Source of the DNA: Methylobacterium persicinum
GTDB lineage: Bacteria > Pseudomonadota > Alphaproteobacteria > Rhizobiales > Beijerinckiaceae
NCBI RefSeq assembly: GCF_022179525.1
Contig: NZ_BPQX01000020.1
Location: 1-64,000 of the forward strand
Reading direction: 5' to 3'
DNA: 64,000 nucleotides
This document shows, piece by piece, positions 1 through 8,898 of the stretch. The translations under genes and the position numbers were made by a program. The notes under the pieces are model-generated. The model worked only from the letters and a program-made list of their open reading frames with translations, made no database searches and was not told the origin of the DNA. Position 1 is the stretch's first letter, and each line of letters opens with the position of its first letter.

Positions 1-3000
1 CCGACGTCCATCCAGTCGGCCGTGGTCGGCGGTGCGACGCTCACCTTCACCGTCTTCACCCGCACCACGACGACCGATTCGTACACGGACACGCGGACCG
101 ACAACCATCACCTCCTGGTCAACCAGGACGAGACGGTCCACTCCTCAGTCGTGACGACCCAGAGCTTCGTGAACGGCACCGCGTCAGGCACCCCCATCCA
201 AGTCGGGAAGACGGTCACAACCGAGGTCAAGTCGCTGTCCGGCGGCGAGCTCGACCCGAAATACCATCCCCAGTTCACGGCCTCGATGGATCCGACGTCG
301 CCGAACTTCGACCCGGCGCACTACATTCCAAACCTCGCCGACCGCACCAACTTGGCGAACGACACCAACTATGCCGTGACCTTCACGACCGACCCCACGA
401 CGAAGGCCGTGACGACGCACGAACAGAGCGTCATCGACTACACGCCCCGCATGATCACCCAGACGGTGACGCAGGGTGGCACGCCGGTCGAGTACCTGAA
501 GGTCGCCGACCCGACGGCCATCACACACGACCCCCTTGACGCGACCTCATCGGGCGGCTTCGCCTACACTTACGAAGCGGGAACCGGCGTGGTCCTGCTG
601 CGCGACGGCCTGAACCACAACGTCTATTGGAACTCGAAGGAATACGCGCCCGACCTCGTCAAACTCGTCGAGGCCGACATCACCGCGGGCCATCACTCCG
701 TCGACTACTATCGCACCCTGGCGGCCGGGACCGTCGTCGGGCAGGATGCGCATGGCCACAACGTCCTGTGGAACGCCGACGCCTACAGCTACTCCAAGCC
801 GATTTACGACAACCACATCGACACGAGCGCGCTGATCGAGGGCACGGCCATCGTGGACACTTCGGTGGCGCTGCTGCCCGGCCAAGCGGACGGCACGGGC
901 GGGGTGACCTCCCAGGGCGACGCCAACCTGTATTCGGGCGCGGGCTACGGCACGCTCTCGATGACGGGTCAGCACGATAAGCAGAATACGGATGCCAACA
1001 GCGCCACCGGATTCGGCAACCACGAATACTTCTACGGCAACATCGCTTCGATCGCTGGCAACGCCCCGAATAACGGCTGGTTCGTGCTGTTCGGCCAGTT
1101 CTTCGATCACGGACTCGATTTCATCGGCAAATCCTCAAGCTACCAGATCGTCATCCCCCTGGCGGTCGACGACCCGCTCTATGGGGTGATCGGACCGGAC
1201 GGGCAGCCGACCACCTCCATCACCATCAACCGCGCCATCGTCGAAGGGCCGGTTCAGGAGGTTGATCCGAAAACGGGTCAGGGCATGGTGGATGCCCAGG
1301 GCAACCCGGTTTATGTGCCGGGCTACCAGAACCACGACAGTCCCTACATCGACCAGAGCCAAACCTATGGCTCGCAACTCGATACGGACAACATCCTGCG
1401 CAAGTGGGTCAAGGACCCGAATAGCGGGGCCTGGCATCCGGGCGATACGCTCGTGGATGGCCACACCGTTGCGCCCTACGAGAACGCCTTCGGCAACATC
1501 ACGACCGCGACCCTCCCAACCCTCGACGAGCTGCGCAAAGAGATCCAAAGCAACGGCGGCAGCGCCGTCGGCGGTCCCCGGGCCGACCTCAGCTGGGAAG
1601 ACGTCATCCAGGGCCTGCGCGAGCGTAACCCGGACGGATCGATCAAGCTGGTTAACGGCCAGCCGGTCCAGCTCTCGGAGCCGCTGCTCCTCGACAACAA
1701 TCCGCATTTCGATCGCGCGCACATCAGCCAGGGGGCCCTCGACGCCATCAATGCCGCGCTCCACGCCCAGGGGCTCGACCCATATGCCCTCAGTTTCGAT
1801 TCGACCGGGGCTCTGAGGAGCGTGACGGGGGTCGGGGTCGGCGCGCTCGCGCCGTTCCTCAACTTCTCGGATTTCACGATTCAGGCGAACCTGTTCGGCG
1901 ATCCGGGCCAGGCCGCCATCGGCGATCCGTCGACCGCGCTCCACGCCGCCATCGGCGAGCTGATGATGGAGTCCGTCGGCGACCACTACATCGCCGGCGA
2001 CGGCCGTGCGAACGAGAACATGGGCCTCACTGCCGTCCACCATGTGTTCCACGAGGAGCACGAGTATCAGGTCCAGAACATCGAGACCTACATGCTCGGC
2101 ATAGACGCCGAGAACCTCACCGGCAGCGATGCCGGCCACCCTCACGCGACGGTTCATGACTGGCAGGTGGCGGTCGACGCCAAGGCGGCAGTTACCAACG
2201 CCTTCGTCGGGCTCCAAGCGGATGCGACGGCGTCCTCCGGTCAGATCTACGTCGTCAAGACCGCCGCCGACCATGCCAATCCGACCACGGTCCTGGCCCG
2301 TGACGCCAACGGCAACCTCTACGCGACCTCCGGGGCCAACCCGGGTGGCAACGGCGCAGTCGCTTTCGCGAACTTCGCCACGACCCAAGACGGGCGGATG
2401 ATCGCCGCCGACGAGGGCCTCGTCGCACGCGACGAGAATGGCGACTTCTACGTCACCAGCGCCACCCACCCGCTCGACGGCGCCAACGGTAAGTTCGCCG
2501 GCTTCGTCCTGAACGAGTTCGGAAACCCGATCACCGCCGACGGCAGCTACACCGACGCGAACGGCTACCTGTCCTGGGACCAGGACAAGATGTTCAACGC
2601 CGCCAAGCTGACGGTGGAGATGGAATACCAGCATATGGCGGTCGACCAGTACGCCCGTGCGGTCTCTCCCAACATCCAAGAGTTCGCTGGCTACGCCTCG
2701 GACAAGAACGCCGACATCTCCCTGGAATTCGGTCAAGCGGCCTTCCGCTTCGGCCACTCGACGCTCCGGGAGACCATCGACACGATGGACCCAACCGGCG
2801 GCATCACCGGCAAGATCATGAGCTACGCTCTGGAGCAGGCGTTCCTCGATCCGGCGCTCTTCGCCAAGATCGGGCCCGGCGCCATCGCGCTCGGAATGGA
2901 GCGCCAGCTCATGAACGAGGTGGACAACAGCATCACACCCTCGCTCAACGAGGGCCTGCTCGGCCAGCCCCTCGACCTCGGCGCGATCAACATCGCCCGC

Positions 3001-6000
3001 GGCCGCGACGTCGGCATGCCGACGCTGAATGAGGCCAAGACCGCGCTCGGTCTCAAGGCCTATGCCGACTGGGCCGACTTCGGCCTGCAGATGGTCCACC
3101 CCGAGCAACTCGTGAACTTCGTCGCCGCCTATTCCTTCGATGGCGACATGACCAAGGCTCAGACCATCCTCGACCTCTATCACGGCGTGAAGTTCACAGA
3201 CCTTTCGGCCGACGAGCAGGCCTATGCCTCGACGCTGGGGACGACCTATGCGGCGCAGTCGGCCTATGCCAGCCAGTTCATGAACGGCGGCGACAAGGGA
3301 ATCGACAAGGTCGACCTCTGGATCGGCGGCCTCGCCGAGACCCACGTCGCGGGCGGCGTGCTCGGCGAGACCTTCGACACGATCTTCGTGACGCAGATCG
3401 AGAACCTGATGGATGGCGACCGCTTCTACTACCTACAGCGGCTCGTGAACCAGCAGTTCGGCAACGAGATTCAGAACGAGCAGTTCAAGGATCTCGTCGA
3501 GCGCAACACCGGCGTGACGAACCTCAACGGCAACATCTTCGCCTACGCTGACCAGTATTACGATGAGGGCCGGGCGGCGAAGGTCGCCACTGCCGACCTC
3601 ACCGACCCGACCAAGCTCGGCGACCTCTACCAGGGGAATAAAGAGGACGGCTCCTGGCACCAAGTGTTCGCGGTGGATGCGTCCGGCCATTCCGGCCAGT
3701 GGCTCGACGCCAGCGGCAATGCCACGGGCACCATCCCTACGGGGGCGATCTACGACCTGTGGGGCCAGGAGGTGACCGACCTCTACGCGGCCGACGGCCA
3801 CAAGGTGTTCGACCGGGCCACCATGACCTGGACGGACCACGGCTTCGACCCAACGACGGGCGCGGTGGCGGCGGACAAGGTGCTCTACGTCGATCAGGCC
3901 ACGGACGTGTCAACCGGCATCTCGCCGGGCGCGTCGAGCGCGAACTTCCTGCTGACGGAGCTCGGTGCCGACCAGCACAAGTACGGTCAGGAGGTCGACG
4001 CCCATGCTGGCGACGCCAACACCTTCGGTTCGGGCGTGGCGAAGGATGGTGTCAACGAGGCCGGCGTCACCATCATCGATGAATCGCACAATGTCGGCAT
4101 CGGCATCTGGTCGACGGGCGGGGCCTCGACGCAGGCCAACGGCACCATCTCGGAACACGTCTTCACGCTGCCCCTGAACGACGGCCTGACCGCGCCTGAT
4201 GGCTCCGTGCCGCCGCTCTTGACGGCCCTGAACGCGATCGGCGCGATTGATCCCTCGGTCCTGGCGAGCGACCACATCACGGTGGACGAGAACTACATCC
4301 TCGACATCCGCCCCGACGGCACCACCGTCAACAAGGACGGCAGCCTCGACGTGGGCGCCGATTCGGCTGAGGTGCTCGTGGGCACCCAATACAACGACTA
4401 CATCGAGATGGGCATCGGTGACGACACCGCCTATGGCGGTGCCGGAAACGACATCATCTTCGGCGGCAAGTCGAATGCCGGGCACAACACCCTCTACGGC
4501 GGCGACGGCAACGACATCCTCGTCGGCGGCGACGCCCCCGACCTGATCGACGGCGGCAAGGGCGACGACTGGATCTGGGGCGCCTCCTCGGGTTCCAGCG
4601 TCAACGGCCTCGACCAGCTCATCGGAGGCGACGGCAACGACCACATCTTCGGCGGCATCGGCATTGACAAGATCTTCGGCGGCGCCGGCGACGACTTCAT
4701 CTACGGCGGCCAGGACACCGACCCGACCGTGTTCGGCGGCGACGGCAACGACTACATGAACGGCGGCTCCGGCGTCGACGTGATGAACGGCGACGGCGGC
4801 GACGACATCATGGATGGCGGCCCCGGCGTCGACCAGCTCTTCGGCGGCTCCGGCGACGACATCCTGCGCCCCGGACCCGGCGTCACCTCGGTCGGCGGGA
4901 ACGGCGGCGGCGCCGACGTGCTGATCGGCGGCGATTCGGCAACCGGGCCGAACGGGCAATCCACCGACGACGGCTTCGACTTGGCCGACTACAGCCAGCA
5001 GACGATCAACGTCGGCATCGTCGGCGACCTCGCCAATCAGGCACTGGTGTCGCAACTGCCCCAGGACAAGACGCCCCTCCCGGCCAACGTCCCGACCGCG
5101 ACCGCGACCGGGGACGTCTGGTTCGAGATGGAGGGGGTCATCGGCAGCAAGAACGCCGACGTCCTGCGGGGCGACAGCCCCGGCGACTCGGGAGCCCAGG
5201 TCAGCCACGGCGACAACTGGCTCATCGGCGGCTCCGGCGACGACGTGCTCCAGGGGCGCGGCGGCAACGACGTCATTGTCGGCGGCTCGGTGCGCCTCGA
5301 CACCCTGATCGGCACCTATGTCGATCCGAACGGGCAGGCGGACCCCTATACGAGCTACGTGGACGGGGCGAGCCATCGGGTCTCGGCGGATGCGGTGCTG
5401 AAGGGCGGCCTCCTGGCGGCGGCCAGCACCGGCGGCATCACCTTCGCGGCGCACTTCACGGATCTCCTGAAGTCAGGCGCCTACAAGGACTACGTCCTCG
5501 GCGACGGCGCCCCGAACGGCGGAAACGATACCGCCCTCTACACGGGCAGCCTGGCGAAATACACGCTGGTCGCCATTGACGCCAACGGCCAGACGATCGC
5601 CAACCCCCATGCCAACTGGGGCAGCGTCGCGGCGTTTAAGATCACCGACACCCGCACGGCGGCGGACTTCGTCGACGCCAACGGCAACCCCCTGCTCGAC
5701 GCAACGGGGACCCCGATGGTCAACGAGGGCACCGACCTCCTCATCGGCATCCAGAACCTCGCCTTCGCCGACCAGACGATCAACATTCAGGCCTATTTTG
5801 ACAAGGCGCCGACGCTGGATCTGAACTACGTGCCGGGATCGGTGACGGTCGCGAGCGACAATTTCACCGCGACCGGGCTTTTCAGCAATCCCTACGCCCG
5901 CGGGACCGGCTGGGCCGGGAACTGGATTGAAACCGGCGACACGGCCAGCTTCAACCCCTCCGGAACCGGCCAGATCCAGGTGGACAACACCGGAGCGGGC

Positions 6001-7887
6001 GCGAACAATCCGGACCTGCATTTCGTGGGGGCGACCAACCCGCACGCGGACACGATCTCCCGCGCCGCCGATCTCAGCACCGTGACCTCGGCCAGCCTGA
6101 GCTTCTCTGTCCGCGAGACGGGTCTGACCGCCGGCGACAGCGTCAAGGTCTACCTCATCGGAAGCGGAGCAGCCCCGACAGCGAGCGACACGCCGCTCTA
6201 CACCATCACGTCCGCCACGGGGACCACGGCCCAAACCATCACCGCCACGATCGACCCATCGATGCTGACCGCGAGCGCCAAGCTGTATTTCGTCAGCACC
6301 GCGCTGGGTAGCGGACGTAACGTCTACGTCGACAACATCGCGATCAACTCCATCGCCGACACGGCCGCCGGCAACAACTACGCCACGACCTACGTCGAGC
6401 GAGCCAGCGGCGTCGCCATCGCCGGGAGCCCGCTCATCACGGACCCCGACGACACGAATGTCGCATCGGCGAAGATCGTTCTCCGGGACGGCCTCGCAGG
6501 CGACCAGCTGAACCTCGGTGCGCTCACCGGCGGCATCACGGCCTCCAAGGTCAGCGCGACCGAGATCGACCTGGCGGGGTCGGCCTCCAAGGCGGCCTAC
6601 CAAGCGGCCATCGCGGCGATCACCTTCTCGAACCCGACCAACCACAATCCTAGCGCCGCGGACCGGCATATCGACGTCACGGTCAACGATGGCCTCAAGG
6701 ACAGCAACCTGGCCACCACCACGGTCCACTTCACCCCGGTGAACGATGCACCGGTGGCCGGGGCGGACACGATCGTCACCAATCTCGGCCTCAACCGGAG
6801 CTTCGCGGTCGCGGATTGGGTACTGCTGGCCAACGACACCGACGCGGACAGTACCGTGCTGACCATCACCAACGTGGCGGCGTCGAATCCTGCGACCGCG
6901 ACCGTCACGCACGCGAATACGACACTATCTTCAACGGTCACCGACACCGGCGTACTCGGGGGCAGCTTCACCTACACCGTGAACGACAGCTCCAAAACTG
7001 CGACGGCGACGGCGACGGGTGCGGTGACGCTCAGCAACACGACGTCCACCACCTTCACCGGGACCGGCACGAATAACGACTTCGTGCTGGCGGCCGACAC
7101 CGCCGCCCACACCATCAACGGATCTGCCACCGGCACCAACACCGTCGATTACTCCGCCTACACGACCGCGCTGAGCGTCGACTTCTCCCAAACCTCCGTC
7201 CACGTCACGAAGACGGGCACCACCAACTTCGACACGCTGACGAACGTCCAGAACTTCATCGGCGGGTCGGGCAACGACACCGTTGTGGCGGCGACCGATA
7301 CCGCGACCCACCGCTACGACGGCGGCGCGGGAACCGACACGATCGACTTCTCCCACCTCACGGGGCCCGTCACTGTAGACCTGCGCAACACGGGCACCAC
7401 AAGCCAAGGCGGGACCGCGACGATCACGATCCAGAACTTCGAGAAGGTTGTCGGTGGTGCGGGCGCCGACACCGTGACCGTCGGCACCGCAGCGACGACC
7501 TTCACAGGCAATGGCGGGGCGGACACCCTCTTCTTCACCTCGTTGAATGCGACGACCAACGCAAATCGCACCACATTCACCGACTTCACGGCGGGGACGG
7601 ATAAAATCAGCCTCGCCGCCATCGACGCGAACACGCAGGCGCCTAACACCCAGCACTTCACGTTCAACGACGCCACGGCGCTGTGGAACGGGCCGACCGT
7701 CACTTCCTCCAATGAGTTTGCGGCCGGCTCTGCCGGGCAGGCCCGCTACCACTACGAGACCGTCAACGGCGTTCTGCACACCGTCCTCGACCTCCACACC
7801 ACCAACGCGTCCGGTGCGGCCGACCATCAGGTCGACCTCGGGGTCGGCCAGAAGGTCATCCACGCCTCCGACCTGGTCCTGGCCTGA
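1..7887 (+). CDS. Giant secreted haem peroxidase with RTX repeats (5' end outside window)
   Basis: The frame is open from base 1, so the true start lies upstream; the first in-window start codon is GTG at 22 (2621 aa from there, numbering used here). It resembles animal-type haem peroxidases fused to RTX exoproteins. A distal-His motif GQFFDHGLDF lies near residue 358, an EH-containing helix (VFHEEHEYQVQ) near 680, the proximal-His motif AFRFGHSTL has its His near 912, and NIARGRD lies near 991. Residues about 1454-1616 and 1731-1757 carry GGxGxDxxx calcium-binding nonapeptides. The C-terminal third has lectin/cadherin-like beta repeats, and the last ~130 residues look like a type I secretion target domain. 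The likely role is an extracellular or surface peroxidase exported by an ABC/MFP/TolC system not seen here. Its substrate cannot be told from sequence. A terminator hairpin follows the stop codon. Confidence 0.85.
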   Translation, partial: PTSIQSAVVGGATLTFTVFTRTTTTDSYTDTRTDNHHLLVNQDETVHSSVVTTQSFVNGTASGTPIQVGKTVTTEVKSLSGGELDPKYHPQFTASMDPTSPNFDPAHYIPNLADRTNLANDTNYAVTFTTDPTTKAVTTHEQSVIDYTPRMITQTVTQGGTPVEYLKVADPTAITHDPLDATSSGGFAYTYEAGTGVVLLRDGLNHNVYWNSKEYAPDLVKLVEADITAGHHSVDYYRTLAAGTVVGQDAHGHNVLWNADAYSYSKPIYDNHIDTSALIEGTAIVDTSVALLPGQADGTGGVTSQGDANLYSGAGYGTLSMTGQHDKQNTDANSATGFGNHEYFYGNIASIAGNAPNNGWFVLFGQFFDHGLDFIGKSSSYQIVIPLAVDDPLYGVIGPDGQPTTSITINRAIVEGPVQEVDPKTGQGMVDAQGNPVYVPGYQNHDSPYIDQSQTYGSQLDTDNILRKWVKDPNSGAWHPGDTLVDGHTVAPYENAFGNITTATLPTLDELRKEIQSNGGSAVGGPRADLSWEDVIQGLRERNPDGSIKLVNGQPVQLSEPLLLDNNPHFDRAHISQGALDAINAALHAQGLDPYALSFDSTGALRSVTGVGVGALAPFLNFSDFTIQANLFGDPGQAAIGDPSTALHAAIGELMMESVGDHYIAGDGRANENMGLTAVHHVFHEEHEYQVQNIETYMLGIDAENLTGSDAGHPHATVHDWQVAVDAKAAVTNAFVGLQADATASSGQIYVVKTAADHANPTTVLARDANGNLYATSGANPGGNGAVAFANFATTQDGRMIAADEGLVARDENGDFYVTSATHPLDGANGKFAGFVLNEFGNPITADGSYTDANGYLSWDQDKMFNAAKLTVEMEYQHMAVDQYARAVSPNIQEFAGYASDKNADISLEFGQAAFRFGHSTLRETIDTMDPTGGITGKIMSYALEQAFLDPALFAKIGPGAIALGMERQLMNEVDNSITPSLNEGLLGQPLDLGAINIARGRDVGMPTLNEAKTALGLKAYADWADFGLQMVHPEQLVNFVAAYSFDGDMTKAQTILDLYHGVKFTDLSADEQAYASTLGTTYAAQSAYASQFMNGGDKGIDKVDLWIGGLAETHVAGGVLGETFDTIFVTQIENLMDGDRFYYLQRLVNQQFGNEIQNEQFKDLVERNTGVTNLNGNIFAYADQYYDEGRAAKVATADLTDPTKLGDLYQGNKEDGSWHQVFAVDASGHSGQWLDASGNATGTIPTGAIYDLWGQEVTDLYAADGHKVFDRATMTWTDHGFDPTTGAVAADKVLYVDQATDVSTGISPGASSANFLLTELGADQHKYGQEVDAHAGDANTFGSGVAKDGVNEAGVTIIDESHNVGIGIWSTGGASTQANGTISEHVFTLPLNDGLTAPDGSVPPLLTALNAIGAIDPSVLASDHITVDENYILDIRPDGTTVNKDGSLDVGADSAEVLVGTQYNDYIEMGIGDDTAYGGAGNDIIFGGKSNAGHNTLYGGDGNDILVGGDAPDLIDGGKGDDWIWGASSGSSVNGLDQLIGGDGNDHIFGGIGIDKIFGGAGDDFIYGGQDTDPTVFGGDGNDYMNGGSGVDVMNGDGGDDIMDGGPGVDQLFGGSGDDILRPGPGVTSVGGNGGGADVLIGGDSATGPNGQSTDDGFDLADYSQQTINVGIVGDLANQALVSQLPQDKTPLPANVPTATATGDVWFEMEGVIGSKNADVLRGDSPGDSGAQVSHGDNWLIGGSGDDVLQGRGGNDVIVGGSVRLDTLIGTYVDPNGQADPYTSYVDGASHRVSADAVLKGGLLAAASTGGITFAAHFTDLLKSGAYKDYVLGDGAPNGGNDTALYTGSLAKYTLVAIDANGQTIANPHANWGSVAAFKITDTRTAADFVDANGNPLLDATGTPMVNEGTDLLIGIQNLAFADQTINIQAYFDKAPTLDLNYVPGSVTVASDNFTATGLFSNPYARGTGWAGNWIETGDTASFNPSGTGQIQVDNTGAGANNPDLHFVGATNPHADTISRAADLSTVTSASLSFSVRETGLTAGDSVKVYLIGSGAAPTASDTPLYTITSATGTTAQTITATIDPSMLTASAKLYFVSTALGSGRNVYVDNIAINSIADTAAGNNYATTYVERASGVAIAGSPLITDPDDTNVASAKIVLRDGLAGDQLNLGALTGGITASKVSATEIDLAGSASKAAYQAAIAAITFSNPTNHNPSAADRHIDVTVNDGLKDSNLATTTVHFTPVNDAPVAGADTIVTNLGLNRSFAVADWVLLANDTDADSTVLTITNVAASNPATATVTHANTTLSSTVTDTGVLGGSFTYTVNDSSKTATATATGAVTLSNTTSTTFTGTGTNNDFVLAADTAAHTINGSATGTNTVDYSAYTTALSVDFSQTSVHVTKTGTTNFDTLTNVQNFIGGSGNDTVVAATDTATHRYDGGAGTDTIDFSHLTGPVTVDLRNTGTTSQGGTATITIQNFEKVVGGAGADTVTVGTAATTFTGNGGADTLFFTSLNATTNANRTTFTDFTAGTDKISLAAIDANTQAPNTQHFTFNDATALWNGPTVTSSNEFAAGSAGQARYHYETVNGVLHTVLDLHTTNASGAADHQVDLGVGQKVIHASDLVLA

Positions 7888-7896
7888 TCCCGGCAG

Positions 7897-7931
7897 CCGG
7901 CCCGCACTGCCGCGGGCCGGTCCTCTCTTTT
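7897..7931 (+). terminator. Rho-independent terminator after the peroxidase gene
   Basis: A 9-bp perfect stem (ccggcccgc, 7897-7905, with gcgggccgg, 7912-7920) and a 6-nt loop are followed by a pyrimidine run ending in TTTT (7921-7931). It lies 10 bp after the stop codon and ends just before the ribosome binding site of the next gene. Confidence 0.75.
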
Positions 7932-7943
7932 CGGAGACCGACG

Positions 7944-8738
7944 ATGGGCCTCAGCCTGTCCCTCGCCCCCTTCGCCGCGCGCCTCGCCCCCCTGGTCGGG
8001 CGCGCGGCCCCGTCCCGGTCGGCCCAGGTCGGCTGGCTCGTCGATACCGAAAGGGCCGGCTTCATCTGGGACGCCCCGCAGCGGCTGCGGACCGCCGCGG
8101 GAGGTCCCCGGCATGCCAAATCGGTGACCGCCTGCCCGGCGGTGGTGGACCACGAGGCCCGGCACTTCGTCGTGCCGTGCCCCATCAGCGCCCGCCTGCG
8201 CATCGCCGTTGATCCGAAGACCGGGGAGGTCAACCTCGCCAATGCGGACGGCGATCGCGCTAGCATCCGCACCCGGGCGCTGGGCGAGATGGTCAAGCGG
8301 GTCAACGCCCGAGAGTGGCGCCATCCCCGCTGCCCGATCATCCAGTTCGTGACGCCGTACGTCTTCGTCTCGGACGATCCGGTCCACATGAGCCAGTTCC
8401 CGCCTTTCGCCCACCGGCGCGAGCCGGACTGGCCGGGGCTCGTCATCGGAGGCCGGTTCCCCATCGACGTCTGGCCCCGCCACCTGATGTGGGCCTTCGA
8501 GTGGCACGACCTCGACCGGGAACTCGTCCTCACGCGGGGCGAGCCGTGGTTCTATGTCGGGTTCGAGACCCCAGACCCCCGGCGGCACGTCAGGCTTGTC
8601 GAGGCGGAGCGGACCGCCGAGCTCGCCCGGTACATGGAGGGGACGCGGGCGGTGGCGAACTACGTCGCGGGCACCTTTTCGCTCTTCGCGACCGCCCGGT
8701 CCCGCCGTCCCCGCCGGCTCCTGACCCCAAAAATATGA
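7944..8738 (+). CDS. Hypothetical protein, 264 aa
   Basis: I do not recognise this family. ATG at 7944 is preceded by GGAGA about 7 bases upstream. The protein is mostly soluble-looking, rich in Trp, Pro and Arg in the second half (motifs WPRHLMWAFEWHDLD and RGEPWFYVGFE), with no signal peptide or membrane helix. The N-terminal ~35 residues are Ala/Arg rich and may not be structured. It lies 56 bp behind the peroxidase gene on the same strand but after a terminator, so it could be expressed by read-through or on its own. A link to maturation or regulation of the peroxidase is only a guess from position. Confidence 0.6.
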   Translation: MGLSLSLAPFAARLAPLVGRAAPSRSAQVGWLVDTERAGFIWDAPQRLRTAAGGPRHAKSVTACPAVVDHEARHFVVPCPISARLRIAVDPKTGEVNLANADGDRASIRTRALGEMVKRVNAREWRHPRCPIIQFVTPYVFVSDDPVHMSQFPPFAHRREPDWPGLVIGGRFPIDVWPRHLMWAFEWHDLDRELVLTRGEPWFYVGFETPDPRRHVRLVEAERTAELARYMEGTRAVANYVAGTFSLFATARSRRPRRLLTPKI

Positions 8739-8898
8739 AGCAGAATTTAGTGAAGATCGGCCTACAGGCGAGCTAATAATTCGCTCTGAATGAAGACAAA
8801 ATGTGCCAAAGCACGACGTACACGGCTCGTAATATTCGGATTCGGAACTGGCAAAGCCCAGACGACAAGAAACGTGAGTGGTTCTCGTGAGGAAGGCG

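Noticed and set aside
1135-3345. 736-aa open frame on the minus strand inside the peroxidase gene
   Set aside because: It is antisense to a clearly coding gene with peroxidase motifs. High GC keeps the opposite strand open; the sequence has no recognisable domain.
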